Source of the DNA: an uncultured Bacteroides sp.
GTDB lineage: Bacteria > Bacteroidota > Bacteroidia > Bacteroidales > Bacteroidaceae
DNA: 64,000 bases
Direction: 5' to 3'
NCBI GenBank assembly: GCA_949296575.1
Contig: CASFPE010000016.1
Coordinates: 1 to 64,000 of the forward strand
Shown here: positions 25,920 to 33,729 of the stretch, piece after piece
Layout of the letters: each line of letters opens with the position of its first letter
How positions within the stretch are numbered: position 1 is the first letter of the stretch
The notes under the pieces: model-generated
Told to the model about the DNA's origin: nothing
What the model saw: only the letters and a program-made list of their open reading frames with translations
The model's database searches: none
Position numbers and translations under genes: made by a program

Positions 25920-26342
25920 ATGCGATATCTGATTGACACCAATATATTGATTTATGCGATGGCTGATCCGGATTTGCTGAGCCGGGACGTGGCAGCTATC
26001 ATCGAAGAACCGGACACTGTGTTGTGCATCAGCGCGGAGTCGGTGAAAGAATTAGTCGTAGCTTATCGTAATAAAGGCTTATGGTCGAAGCGTTGGCGTA
26101 CTGCTGAAGCCATGGTGCGTTCCATAGAAGATGAATACTTCATTACCATTCTGCCGATAAAGAAGGAACACTTGATGACATATGCAAAGATGGCATTGAA
26201 TGAGGCACAGTGCCACAAGGACCCTTCCGATCATCTGATTATTGCACACGCTATTACGGAGCGGATGCCTCTCATTTCGAGTGATACGCGCTTTGACTTT
26301 TATCGCAGCCAGGGTCTGGATTTGATATTCAATAAGAAGTGA
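25920..26342 (+). CDS. PIN-domain ribonuclease toxin (VapC-like)
   Basis: 140 residues. The start 'MRYLIDTNILIYAMADPDLL' has the first catalytic Asp (D6). Further acidic positions lie in 'SAESVKELVVAY', 'CHKDPSDHLIIAHAI' and 'LISSDTRFDFYRSQGL', completing the four-residue metal site of PIN nucleases. VapC toxins cut tRNA or rRNA. It pairs with the 51-residue ORF immediately upstream and is followed by repeat copy B. Confidence 0.9.
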   Translation: MRYLIDTNILIYAMADPDLLSRDVAAIIEEPDTVLCISAESVKELVVAYRNKGLWSKRWRTAEAMVRSIEDEYFITILPIKKEHLMTYAKMALNEAQCHKDPSDHLIIAHAITERMPLISSDTRFDFYRSQGLDLIFNKK

Positions 26343-26375
26343 GTCTGGTTTCAGTTGCGTGGATCATTTTTTCGA

Positions 26376-26636
26376 GTTGGCAAGATGACAGGCTTCTTTC
26401 TGCAATTAATAATGAACAATTAAAAATTAAAAACGGGCGGCGTAGCCGCCAACTTTTCATTTTTAATTTTTCATTCATCCTCGTTTTTCAATCTTCATTA
26501 TTCATTTTTCATTCTTCATTCATCCCATCAGAACTCAGAAATCTGAAATCTTCTTGACTTCTTGACTTCTAAATTCTAACTACTGACTACTAACTACTAA
26601 CTACTAACTACTAACTACTAACTACTATCCACTGCC
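26376..26636. repeat. Composite AT-rich repeat, copy B
   Basis: Same order and direction as copy A: 'GAGTTGGCAAGATGACAGGC', AT-rich block, hairpin GGCGGC-GTA-GCCGCC at 26436-26450 (perfect), ATTCATTTT/CTTCATTCATCC block, 'CAGAACTCAGAAATCTGAAA', then a tail of eight or so CTACTAACTA units. With copy A it brackets the PIN toxin module as direct repeats. Confidence 0.8.
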
Positions 26637-27049
26637 TCCCTAATATTAAATAATGCAAAAACAGCAGCGGGGCTGCAACATGATTCGTTCTTTTAGTTAT
26701 TTTTGCAGCCAATAACGTTTTGCCGTTCCTATTATAGTATTCGTAAAGGAAAACGGCAAAAAGAATGGGAAAAACAACAATTGCACAGAAAATGAGGAGG
26801 AGACGGTTTCTGGAAGTAAACGAAACAGGTCACGGCAGAGAGATGAAAATGCAATGAATTAGGAAAAAACTTGTTGACCGGTACTTTTAGCACGCCTTGA
26901 TGCGAAAGGCGGATTGCTGCTTCACCTTGACTTTACAATACATTTGGAGAAAACGGAATGAAGTCCGTGCAGGGCTTGGCGCATGCGGTGCATCCGTTGC
27001 GCAAGGCAGATGCGGGCGCATAAGTATAAATGTAATTGTGAAAACAAAT
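26637..27049 (+). other. Gap upstream of fimbrial locus 1, with a possible 30-residue ORF
   Basis: No convincing gene. An inverted repeat GGCTGCAA (26671-26678) / TTGCAGCC (26703-26710) surrounds a TATTTTTG box at 26698-26705. A short ORF at 26765-26857 encodes 30 residues (MGKTTIAQKMRRRRF...), very basic; it may be a small protein or chance. The rest up to the DUF3575 ATG at 27050 is open in one frame but lacks a signal peptide or similarity, so it is treated as leader. Confidence 0.35.
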
Positions 27050-27616
27050 ATGAAAACAATGAGACGGGTTCTTTTCTTCGTGTTCGCGGCCATGAGCCTT
27101 ACGCTCTCCGCACAGAACATCGGCGTGAAGACCAATTTGCTGTACGACCTCACTTCGACCATCAATTTGGGCGCAGAAGTCGGTTTGGCGCCCAAGTGGA
27201 CGCTCGACCTTTCCGGCAATTACAATGCCTGGACGTTCAAGAACGACAAGAAGTGGCGGCACTGGATGGCACAGCCCGAAGCGCGTTATTGGTTCTGTGA
27301 GGCATTCAACGGCCATTTCCTTGGGCTTCACCTCTTGGGCGGGCAGTTCAATGTGGGTAACATCGACCCCATCCTCTATCCTTCCGTCAAAGGCAAACGT
27401 TACGAAGGCTTCTATTATGGCGCAGGCTTGGCCTATGGCTACCAATGGATTCTCGGAAACCACTGGAGCTTGGAGGCCAGCATCGGCTTGGGCTACGAAC
27501 GCCAGCACTATGATGAATACGACTGCCCCACGTGCGGCGAATGGCGCGGCGAAGGCAAAAAGAATTACCTTGGCGTGACGAAAGCCGCCATATCGCTCAT
27601 TTATGTCATAAAGTAA
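27050..27616 (+). CDS. DUF3575 outer-membrane protein of fimbrial locus 1
   Basis: 188 residues from the ATG at 27050, which begins a signal peptide ('MRRVLFFVFAAMSLTLSAQ'). The mature start 'NIGVKTNLLYDLTSTINLGA' and the end 'AAISLIYVIK' are typical of DUF3575, a small outer-membrane barrel associated with fimbriae in Bacteroidales. Aromatic residues alternate through the sequence ('EARYWFCEAFNGHFLGLHLL'). It is paired with the DUF3868 gene 13 bp downstream, the normal head of a Mfa/fimbrillin operon. G+C is high compared with the left part of the window. Confidence 0.88.
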   Translation: MKTMRRVLFFVFAAMSLTLSAQNIGVKTNLLYDLTSTINLGAEVGLAPKWTLDLSGNYNAWTFKNDKKWRHWMAQPEARYWFCEAFNGHFLGLHLLGGQFNVGNIDPILYPSVKGKRYEGFYYGAGLAYGYQWILGNHWSLEASIGLGYERQHYDEYDCPTCGEWRGEGKKNYLGVTKAAISLIYVIK

Positions 27617-27629
27617 GGAGGAACACGCA

Positions 27630-29084
27630 ATGAAAAAGATATTGATACCCGTGCTTTTCTTGTGCGCAGGAGGCCAATGGGCGGCCGCCCAAACGGCTTA
27701 TTTGGAGAAAGTGGAGGTGCAACGCCGCGATGTGGCCAAGGAAGGCCGCCGTGTTGTGGTGGAAATGGACCTCGACATCAGCGAGATGGACATGAAGAAG
27801 CAGCACTCCTTGCAGTTGGTGCCCACCATCGTGTCGGGCGATCGCTCGCAGGAGCAGGCGTTGGAACCATTGGTCGTCAACGGCAAGATACGCCACAAAG
27901 CCATGCGGCGCGACGATGCTTTGGCAGGCCGCGACGAGGACACCACGCGCATACGCCGCCGCAACCGCAAGGAGCAGGCCGTGCATTACGAAGCATCCGT
28001 GCCGTTCAAGCGGTGGATGATTGAGGGCGGCTTGGAACTGCGCGGCTACGTCACCGGGTGTGCGCAGTGCGACGAAGGCGACGAGAACGCCAACACCGGG
28101 CCGATTCTTCCGTTCACCCCGCCCGTTTATGCCCTTTCCCCCAAGGAAACGCCCGCCGAAGAAGTGAAGCGGCGTGCCGTCACCAAGGTGGCAAGGCTGC
28201 AATTCCGGCAGGATGCCGACAGGATTGTGCCGTCGTTCAAGAACAACCGCCAGGAATTAGACAGCGTGCAGGCATCCATTGATGCCGTGAAAGACGATGT
28301 GAACCTCACCATCACGGGTATTTACATCACCGGCTATGCTTCGCCCGAAGCCCCGTTCGACTATAACATCCGCCTGTCTGAACGCCGTGCCAACGCCTTG
28401 AAGGAATACGTGGAGCGGCAGAACGTGGACATCCCCGACACGGCTTGGCACGTTTCCGGCCACGGCGAGGACTGGGAAGGCTTGCGCGCGGAAGTGCTGA
28501 AGCACCCCCGCCTGTTGCACCAGGACAAAGTGCTGGACATCATCGACCACTGCACGGGCAACCGCGACCGGTGTGAAGAACAACTGAAGGCCATCGACCC
28601 GTCGGATGTTTACCAACGCCTCTTGAATGAGATGTACGGCCCGCTGCGCCGCAACGAATACCGCATCGAGTACAACATCCGCAGCTTTTCCTTGGAGGAA
28701 TCCCGCCGCTTGCTTCGCGAGCGTCCCGACATGCTCTCCGCCGCCGAACTGCAACGGGTGGCCGACAGCTACGGGCAAGGCACGCCGGAATACCGCGAAG
28801 CGTTGCAGATAGCCGTGGATGCTTACCCGCAGAACACCGTGCTGCGCAACAATGCGGCCTTGGCATGCATCGAGGCAGGCGAATATCAGGAAGCCATCCG
28901 CCTGCTCGAAGGCAAGTCTGATGGCGAAGGAAAGTTGCTCAACCTGTTGGGCATCGCGTATGCACACGAGGGGCAAGAGGAAGCTGCCGTCCGTGCCTTC
29001 CGCGAAGGCCACCAAGCAGGCTATGCTCCTGCCACGGGCAATTTGCAGAAGATAGAGGAGATGATGGAGTATTTGGCAGAGTAG
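27630..29084 (+). CDS. DUF3868 / OmpA-like fimbrial accessory protein
   Basis: 484 residues. Signal peptide 1-20 ('ILIPVLFLCAGGQWAAAQ'). N-terminal beta-rich DUF3868 region (about 25-180). An OmpA-like peptidoglycan-binding stretch at about 200-300 includes 'ITGYASPEAPFDYNIRLSER' and 'RANALKEYVERQ'. C-terminal TPR-like helices contain 'NAALACIEAGEYQEAIRLLE'. It probably ties fimbrial assembly at the outer membrane to the cell wall. The sampled line 27721-27780 counts 36 G/C of 60. The stop codon abuts a palindrome at 29085-29104. Confidence 0.85.
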   Translation: MKKILIPVLFLCAGGQWAAAQTAYLEKVEVQRRDVAKEGRRVVVEMDLDISEMDMKKQHSLQLVPTIVSGDRSQEQALEPLVVNGKIRHKAMRRDDALAGRDEDTTRIRRRNRKEQAVHYEASVPFKRWMIEGGLELRGYVTGCAQCDEGDENANTGPILPFTPPVYALSPKETPAEEVKRRAVTKVARLQFRQDADRIVPSFKNNRQELDSVQASIDAVKDDVNLTITGIYITGYASPEAPFDYNIRLSERRANALKEYVERQNVDIPDTAWHVSGHGEDWEGLRAEVLKHPRLLHQDKVLDIIDHCTGNRDRCEEQLKAIDPSDVYQRLLNEMYGPLRRNEYRIEYNIRSFSLEESRRLLRERPDMLSAAELQRVADSYGQGTPEYREALQIAVDAYPQNTVLRNNAALACIEAGEYQEAIRLLEGKSDGEGKLLNLLGIAYAHEGQEEAAVRAFREGHQAGYAPATGNLQKIEEMMEYLAE

Positions 29085-29398
29085 AGACGCGGCGTGCTGC
29101 GTCTTAGTAGCCGGTAGTCAGTAGTTAGAATATAAGAATATAGAATTAAGGAGTCAAGGAGTCAAGAAGTTAAGAAGTCAAGAAGATTTCAGATTTCAGG
29201 GTTCTGATTTCAGAGTTCTGATGGGATGAATGAAGAATTAAAAATGAATAATGAATGATGAAAAACGAGGATGTGTAGAGACGCAAAATGTTGCGTCTTT
29301 GCAAAAAAGGAAACTTAGCCTGAAGCCTTGTCACCTTGTAAACTTGTCAACTAAAAATAAGTAAACATAGTACTAACTAAAAAAAGGAGAACGAAAAA
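29085..29398. repeat. Repeat-filled gap before the major fimbrillin
   Basis: No gene. Holds a hairpin AGACGC/GCGTCT (29085-29104), a CAGTAGTTAG-type fragment, 'GGAGTCAAGGAGTCAAGAAG' tandem units, the 'CAGATTTCAG...GAGTTCTGATGGGATGAATGA' block of the composite repeat in the opposite direction to copies A and B, a second hairpin AGACGCAA-AATG-TTGCGTCT (29279-29298), and 'TTGTCACCTTGTAAACTTGT'. Confidence 0.75.
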
Positions 29399-30511
29399 AT
29401 GAAAATGAACAAAATCATGATGCTCGCAATGGCAGGAATGGCCTTTGCAGCATGCAGCAACGAAAACGAGGTGGGCAACCCTGCTCCCGAAGGTGTGGGT
29501 GCGGTATCCATCCGCATTAAAAACCCGGAAATATCACGTGCCATTACAGATGCAGGGACGGCAGCAAAGGTAGAACCGCAAGCAAGTACAAACGTGACAA
29601 TCAAACTGAATGCCAGTGAAGGTGGCGGCCAGATTACGTTGACTCCTGACCAATGGAAGGCGGGGCAAGCTGTGACTTTCTGGAACGTGAAGAGTCCTAC
29701 ATCTGTGGAAGTCAGCATGAATGGTGGTGTTGACATGACGGATACCGATGGCAAAGAACTCAATATCGCAACGGATTTGCAGCAGGCACCGGCTGCTATT
29801 CCTGTGTTTGGCAAAGCTGATGTAACATTGACTCCTCAAACGCAGACCCCTGGCGAATCCACTTATGACGACAACCACCAACACGGCTTGACAGGTGCTG
29901 CTGGTGAAGATGAGATGCAGTATCCTGTTTATACCGCAGAAGTAACATTGGAAATCCCGGTAGCCCGCCTCGAAGTAAGCGGCATCAAGCTGGCTGATGC
30001 TTCTAAAGCAAACTTTTCTTCTATCACGATTGACGGTGTGTATATGGACAACATCAAGCCGACGGTGGCAGGCGCTTTGACCGACTATCAGTTTCTTGCA
30101 AATGGTGGGGGAACAGGTGCTGAAGCTATTTTGAAAGACGCTGAAGGCGTTTCTTTCCTTAATGCAACTTTCCCGGATGAAGCCTCTAAAGTATATGCTT
30201 ACAATTTCTTCGGCAGCGATGACGTGGCTAATAACCCGAAATTCAAAATTGCTTTCAGCAGCATCGCAGGCGCGAGCGGCACAGTGCTTCCTGCAACAGG
30301 ATGGGCCATCATCGAAAACTATTATTCTGATGAAGATATGTCGACCCCGATTGCATTGGAGAACGGCAAGATTTACCAGATTACAAGTGCGGAGTTGACA
30401 ACGGACAACATTGTGCCGGACGAAAATGGCAACACCACGTATGCAGTCAACGTGAGCGTCGTTGAAGCTCAATGGATGGTTCAGACCACGTATGCTTCTT
30501 GGGCAGATTAA
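29399..30511 (+). CDS. Major fimbrillin (Mfa1/FimA-like pilin)
   Basis: 370 residues. Lipobox 'MAGMAFAACSN' places the lipid Cys at 19. 'NPEISRAIT' at 42-50 has the Arg at 47 where Bacteroidales pilins are cut by an Arg-specific protease so that a donor strand can enter the next subunit. Beta-rich two-domain body, C-terminal 'NVSVVEAQWMVQTTYASWAD'. Position after the DUF3575/DUF3868 pair and before the Mfa2-like gene fits the shaft subunit. G+C is lower than either neighbour (28 of 60 in line 29581-29640 against 36 and 37 in neighbours), and repeats flank it, suggesting allele exchange. Confidence 0.82.
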   Translation: MKMNKIMMLAMAGMAFAACSNENEVGNPAPEGVGAVSIRIKNPEISRAITDAGTAAKVEPQASTNVTIKLNASEGGGQITLTPDQWKAGQAVTFWNVKSPTSVEVSMNGGVDMTDTDGKELNIATDLQQAPAAIPVFGKADVTLTPQTQTPGESTYDDNHQHGLTGAAGEDEMQYPVYTAEVTLEIPVARLEVSGIKLADASKANFSSITIDGVYMDNIKPTVAGALTDYQFLANGGGTGAEAILKDAEGVSFLNATFPDEASKVYAYNFFGSDDVANNPKFKIAFSSIAGASGTVLPATGWAIIENYYSDEDMSTPIALENGKIYQITSAELTTDNIVPDENGNTTYAVNVSVVEAQWMVQTTYASWAD

Positions 30512-30602
30512 TTAGATTTTAGAGTTCAGATTTCAAATCAGAAATCGGACAAGCACCCGGCGAGAGGCGGAATTTTATATAGTAAAATCGGAAATCTTCT
30601 AT

Positions 30603-30668
30603 GAACTTTTTGCAGAAGTTCTTAGAACATTTCACGAAAGTTCATAGTACTTTTCGCGGAAGTTCATA
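30603..30668. repeat. Three 22 bp tandem palindromic units
   Basis: Units start at 30603, 30625 and 30647 and read GAACTTTTTG..., GAACATTTCA..., GTACTTTTCG..., each ending in AAGTTC(T/A)TA. Every unit is itself nearly symmetric (GAACTT.../...AAGTTC). Weaker half-units flank on both sides. The spacing of about two helical turns puts all units on one face of DNA. Confidence 0.75.
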
Positions 30669-30831
30669 GAAGATTTCAAAAAACCTTGGAAGGTGTGGGT
30701 CAAAACCATTCAAGGTTTCGATGATGGGATTTCAGAATTTAGAATTCTGATTTCAGAGCGGATGATTGAAAAAAAAAATGAATAATGGAAAACGAGGGAT
30801 GAATGATGAATGAAGAATTAAAATGAATAAT

Positions 30832-31098
30832 GAAAAGTTGGCGGCTGCGCCGTCCGTTATTAATTTTTCATTCTTAATTGGTGAAAAGCGTTGTATGAAA
30901 CTAATTAAAAATTTCCGGCCTTTAGTGGAGGGGCGAAAGCGCGGAATCGATGCTTTTGCGTAAAAAAGAAAAAGCTGTTTGAACGCAGTGAGTTCTTTTT
31001 CTTTAGCAAAAGTGGCGATGCAGCCGCCCCGCAACGGTAGCCGGCAACCTTTCTTTTTGGTACGTTTTTCTTTCGTTTGCACGAAAGAAAAAGTACAG
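30832..31098. repeat. 267 bp dispersed repeat, copy 1
   Basis: Starts GAAAAGTTGGCGGCTGCGCC and ends AAAGAAAAAGTACAG. Copy 2 is 39481-39747, the same length with about 15 mismatches and no gaps. Internal hairpins: GGCGGC-TGC-GCCGTC at the left end; AAAGAAAAAG...CTTTTTCTTT in the middle; and TTTTTCTTTCGT-TTGC-ACGAAAGAAAAA at the right end (12 bp). Confidence 0.85.
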
Positions 31099-31252
31099 AA
31101 CCCTGTTGGCTTGTTGCCTTGTCGACTCGTCAACTTAAAAAAGAGAAAACAATGGGGAGACGCGTCACGCCACGTCTCTACAAAATAAAAGAATAAAGAA
31201 ACCTTGTTGGCCTGTTGCCTTGTCAACTCGTCAACTCGTTAACTAAAAAAAG

Positions 31253-32200
31253 ATGAACTATAAAAACCTGACAATGGGATTGCTGCTGGCAGCCATGATG
31301 ACGGCCACCGGCTGCATCAAAGAAGACTTGGACGACTGCCGCAACGTGGCCATCAGTTTCCGCTACGTGGCCGACGGGCAGGAAGACGTGCTGCAACAGT
31401 ACATGGACAAGATTGACCTTTACGTGTTCGACAGCAGCAACCGTTTGGTGGACGTGGTGGCCTACGACGCTTCCATGCTGGCCAGCCATTCGGACGACCC
31501 GTTGTTTCGCCTTGCGGAAGGGCGTTACCATCTTGTGGCCGTAGCCAACGATGGCGACAACACCACGGTGGCTCACACGGATGCCGGCGCGTTCGATGCC
31601 ATGTTCATCCAGCATCCCGCCCACGAAGAAGGCGGCACGATTGAAACCCATGACCATAACTATCTCGGCAGCCTCGACATCGACGTGCCGGGCCGGTTGG
31701 AATACATCCATGAAACTGTCGAGATGCATTCCGCCCACGTCAACATGGACATCGAGATACACGGCCTGCCTGCCCCCGTGCGTGCGGCAGAAGGCTATGT
31801 GCTTTCCATCGAGGGAGCCAACATGCAGACCAACTTCAACAATGAAATCCACCGGGAAGCCACCGGCACCATCCGTCCCGCGCTGGTGTACGACGCGCAA
31901 AGCGGCGTGTACCGCACCGACGATTTGGCACTGTTTCGCATCGACAGCCAAGGAACGCTCGATGCCGCCCTGTGCCGCCACCAGATAGTCCTCGCGGATG
32001 GCACGGGACGTGAGGTGGCACGCTTCAGCCTGTACGATTACATCACCGCCAACAACCTGGCCGCCGAGGCCGTGAAGCAGGAAGCCTATCTGCCCGTCAG
32101 CCTGACGGTCAACACGGAACCCGAAGGAGATGCCGTGAGCGTCACCATCGAAGTGCCGTCGTGGTACATCGAGGAAGTAACGCCTGGTTGGGTGGAATAA
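31253..32200 (+). CDS. FimB/Mfa2-family fimbrial anchor lipoprotein
   Basis: 315 residues. Lipobox 'AAMMTATGCIKEDLDDC' with the lipid Cys near 21. The phrase 'CIKEDLDDC' plus 'YMDKIDLYVFDSSNRLV' and 'YHLVAVANDGD' is the signature of the FimB/Mfa2 family (DUF1812). These proteins cap the fimbria at the outer membrane and set its length. Ends 'VTIEVPSWYIEEVTPGWVE'. Strongly G+C-rich (37 of 60 in line 31321-31380). Next gene 30 bp downstream. Confidence 0.88.
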   Translation: MNYKNLTMGLLLAAMMTATGCIKEDLDDCRNVAISFRYVADGQEDVLQQYMDKIDLYVFDSSNRLVDVVAYDASMLASHSDDPLFRLAEGRYHLVAVANDGDNTTVAHTDAGAFDAMFIQHPAHEEGGTIETHDHNYLGSLDIDVPGRLEYIHETVEMHSAHVNMDIEIHGLPAPVRAAEGYVLSIEGANMQTNFNNEIHREATGTIRPALVYDAQSGVYRTDDLALFRIDSQGTLDAALCRHQIVLADGTGREVARFSLYDYITANNLAAEAVKQEAYLPVSLTVNTEPEGDAVSVTIEVPSWYIEEVTPGWVE

Positions 32201-32230
32201 GCAAACGGAAAAGAAGGAGGAGACTACAAT

Positions 32231-33196
32231 ATGAGAAAAACGATGAAAAATATCCTGCGTTGCGTGGCTTGGGCAGCCGTGCTGCCCTTGCTCGCAGCAT
32301 GCAACAGCGACGAGGAGGCCGTGAAGGACAGTGCAACGGTCACTTTGTCGTTCACCGCCCGTGCTAACGCGCCCGCCGCCCCTTTGGCAAGCGGCGAAGA
32401 AGGCCCGGAAAACGTTCTTGAAGCCATGCAGCATCTGCGCATCATCATGCAGCGCGTGGACGACGGGCGCAACGAAATCCTGTTCAACTACACGCGGGAC
32501 TTCACGGCAGAAGATCAGGCCACCAGTGCCACCGTCACCTTCGAGGGCGTGCCGGCCGGCACGTATAATTTCTACGCCATTGCCAACGAACCGACCGACA
32601 ACAGCAGCATCGCGCCCGATGGCTTGGCAACTTTGCTGAATCAGACGCTGAATGACGCTCTGCGCATGAGCATCCTCAACGGCAAGCAAGCCATCCCCGC
32701 CGCCTGCGTTTTGAAGGATGTCACTGTGCCTTCCGGCACGAACCAGAACCTCACGATGGAGTTGATCCGCGCCGTGGCCAAACTGCGCGTGCGCATCATC
32801 AATGAAACGGGCGGGGACCAAACCTTGACGGGCATCGCTTGGCGCAATTATACGGCTGCGTCCACCGGGCTATTCCCGCCCGATGGCGAAGTGACGGCAA
32901 CGCTGGACGGCACCAACGAGTGGGAGAATCCTGTGCCCATCGGCACGGGAGCGGACAACACGTGGCAATGGACGCGTTATGTCTATGAAGGCCAATGCAC
33001 GAGCGCACTGACTTTCTCCGCCGAATGGCCCGCAGGCACGCAGCGCACCATCACTTTGAAAAAAGCAGGCGATGTCCTCCAGCGCAACACGTTGCTCGAT
33101 TTAATCATCACGCTGGAAGCCGCCCCGTTCAACATGACGTGGACGTATCGCGTGGTGCCTTGGGAAGAAGTGGAGAACGAAGTGGAATTTAATTAA
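32231..33196 (+). CDS. Fimbrillin-like minor subunit lipoprotein
   Basis: 321 residues. Lipobox 'LPLLAACNSD' near Cys 24. 'SFTARANAP' at 40-48 gives an Arg-Ala pair (R44) at the place used for pilin maturation. Beta-rich, with 'YNFYAIANEPTDNS' matching the Mfa-family core 'Y.v.AIAN'. C-terminus 'TWTYRVVPWEEVENEVEFN' resembles the closing strand of fimbrillins ('V..W..'). Probably an accessory tip or minor pilin. An alternative start is the second ATG at 32243. Confidence 0.7.
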   Translation: MRKTMKNILRCVAWAAVLPLLAACNSDEEAVKDSATVTLSFTARANAPAAPLASGEEGPENVLEAMQHLRIIMQRVDDGRNEILFNYTRDFTAEDQATSATVTFEGVPAGTYNFYAIANEPTDNSSIAPDGLATLLNQTLNDALRMSILNGKQAIPAACVLKDVTVPSGTNQNLTMELIRAVAKLRVRIINETGGDQTLTGIAWRNYTAASTGLFPPDGEVTATLDGTNEWENPVPIGTGADNTWQWTRYVYEGQCTSALTFSAEWPAGTQRTITLKKAGDVLQRNTLLDLIITLEAAPFNMTWTYRVVPWEEVENEVEFN

Positions 33197-33249
33197 TAGT
33201 TAATAGTTAATAATTAATAATTAAAAATTAACAACAGGATGAAAGATGA
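33197..33249. repeat. TTAATAGTTAATAATT low-complexity spacer
   Basis: Short AT-rich tandem sequence (TTAATAGTTAATAGTTAATAATTAATAATTAAAA) between the minor fimbrillin and the four-helix-bundle gene, then a fragment 'GGATGAAAGATGAATGGGG'. Confidence 0.6.
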
Positions 33250-33615
33250 ATGGGGAGCATGAAAGACAGTACAGTCAGTAAGAAGTCGTTGGATTTTGCA
33301 TTGAGGATTACCAAAGCCTATAAATATATTGTGGAGAACACACAAGAATATGTATTGTCGAAACAGATATTGAGAAGCGGTACTTCCGTGGGGGCGTTGG
33401 TTCGTGAAGCTGAATTTGCCGAAAGCCGTAATGATTTCGTCCATAAGTTGAGCATTGCATTGAAAGAGGCCAATGAAACAGAATATTGGCTCATCCTGCT
33501 GAAAGAAGCCGGATGTTTGTCGGATGCAGCTTTCCAATCATTGCAGGCCGATTGCCAAGAACTGATAAAGTTGTTGGTAAGCATTATTAAGACGACCAAG
33601 CAAAAACGAGAATGA
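33250..33615 (+). CDS. Four-helix-bundle protein (23S rRNA intervening-sequence / Avd-like family)
   Basis: 121 residues (alternative start 33259, 'MKDSTVSKKSLDFA'). All-helical, with family motifs 'LRITKAYKYI', 'LSKQILRSGTSVGALVREAE' and 'SKNDF'-like 'SRNDFVHKLSIALKEANETE' followed by 'YWLILL'. This family includes proteins encoded in rRNA intervening sequences and the Avd cofactor of diversity-generating retroelements. Here neither an rRNA nor a reverse transcriptase is adjacent. It interrupts the fimbrial operon, is AT-richer than its neighbours and is bordered on both sides by repeats, so it looks inserted. Confidence 0.85.
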   Translation: MGSMKDSTVSKKSLDFALRITKAYKYIVENTQEYVLSKQILRSGTSVGALVREAEFAESRNDFVHKLSIALKEANETEYWLILLKEAGCLSDAAFQSLQADCQELIKLLVSIIKTTKQKRE

Positions 33616-33729
33616 TGATAATGAAAAGTTAAAAATGAAAAGTTGGCGGCGCAACCGCCCCGTTAATTGGTGCGATTCGTTTTTAATTTTTAATTATTAA
33701 TTTTTAATTGAAAACTTAATACCTAAGAT
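33616..33729. repeat. Composite repeat fragment after the four-helix-bundle gene
   Basis: Holds 'AATGAAAAGTTGGCGGC' with hairpin GGCGG-CGCAA-CCGCC at 33645-33659, then 'CCCGTTAATTGGTGCGATTC' and ATTTTTAATT runs. The same left edge as the 267 bp repeat, but it diverges after the hairpin. Confidence 0.7.

Larger units (their letters stand above)
30512..31252. repeat. 741 bp repeat-rich gap in fimbrial locus 1
   Basis: No gene. Contains a 22 bp tandem array (30603-30668), an AAACCTTG/CAAGGTTT inverted repeat (30681-30718), fragments of the composite AT-rich repeat (about 30720-30831), one copy of the 267 bp dispersed repeat (30832-31098), a palindrome GAGACG/CGTCTC (31157-31178), and 'CTTGTCAACTCGTCAACTCG' runs just before the next ATG. 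Confidence 0.8.

Noticed and set aside
26897-27049. N-terminal extension of the DUF3575 gene to 26897
   Set aside because: The extra 51 residues precede a perfect signal peptide starting at 27050 and have no family similarity.
31223-32821. 532-codon minus-strand ORF opposite the Mfa2-like and minor fimbrillin genes
   Set aside because: Lies antisense to two clear lipoproteins in G+C-rich DNA where antisense frames stay open by codon bias; no recognisable domain.
33250-33615. Four-helix-bundle gene as evidence of an rRNA operon or a complete DGR
   Set aside because: No 23S rRNA sequence, reverse transcriptase or template repeat is present in the window; kept only as a weak hypothesis.
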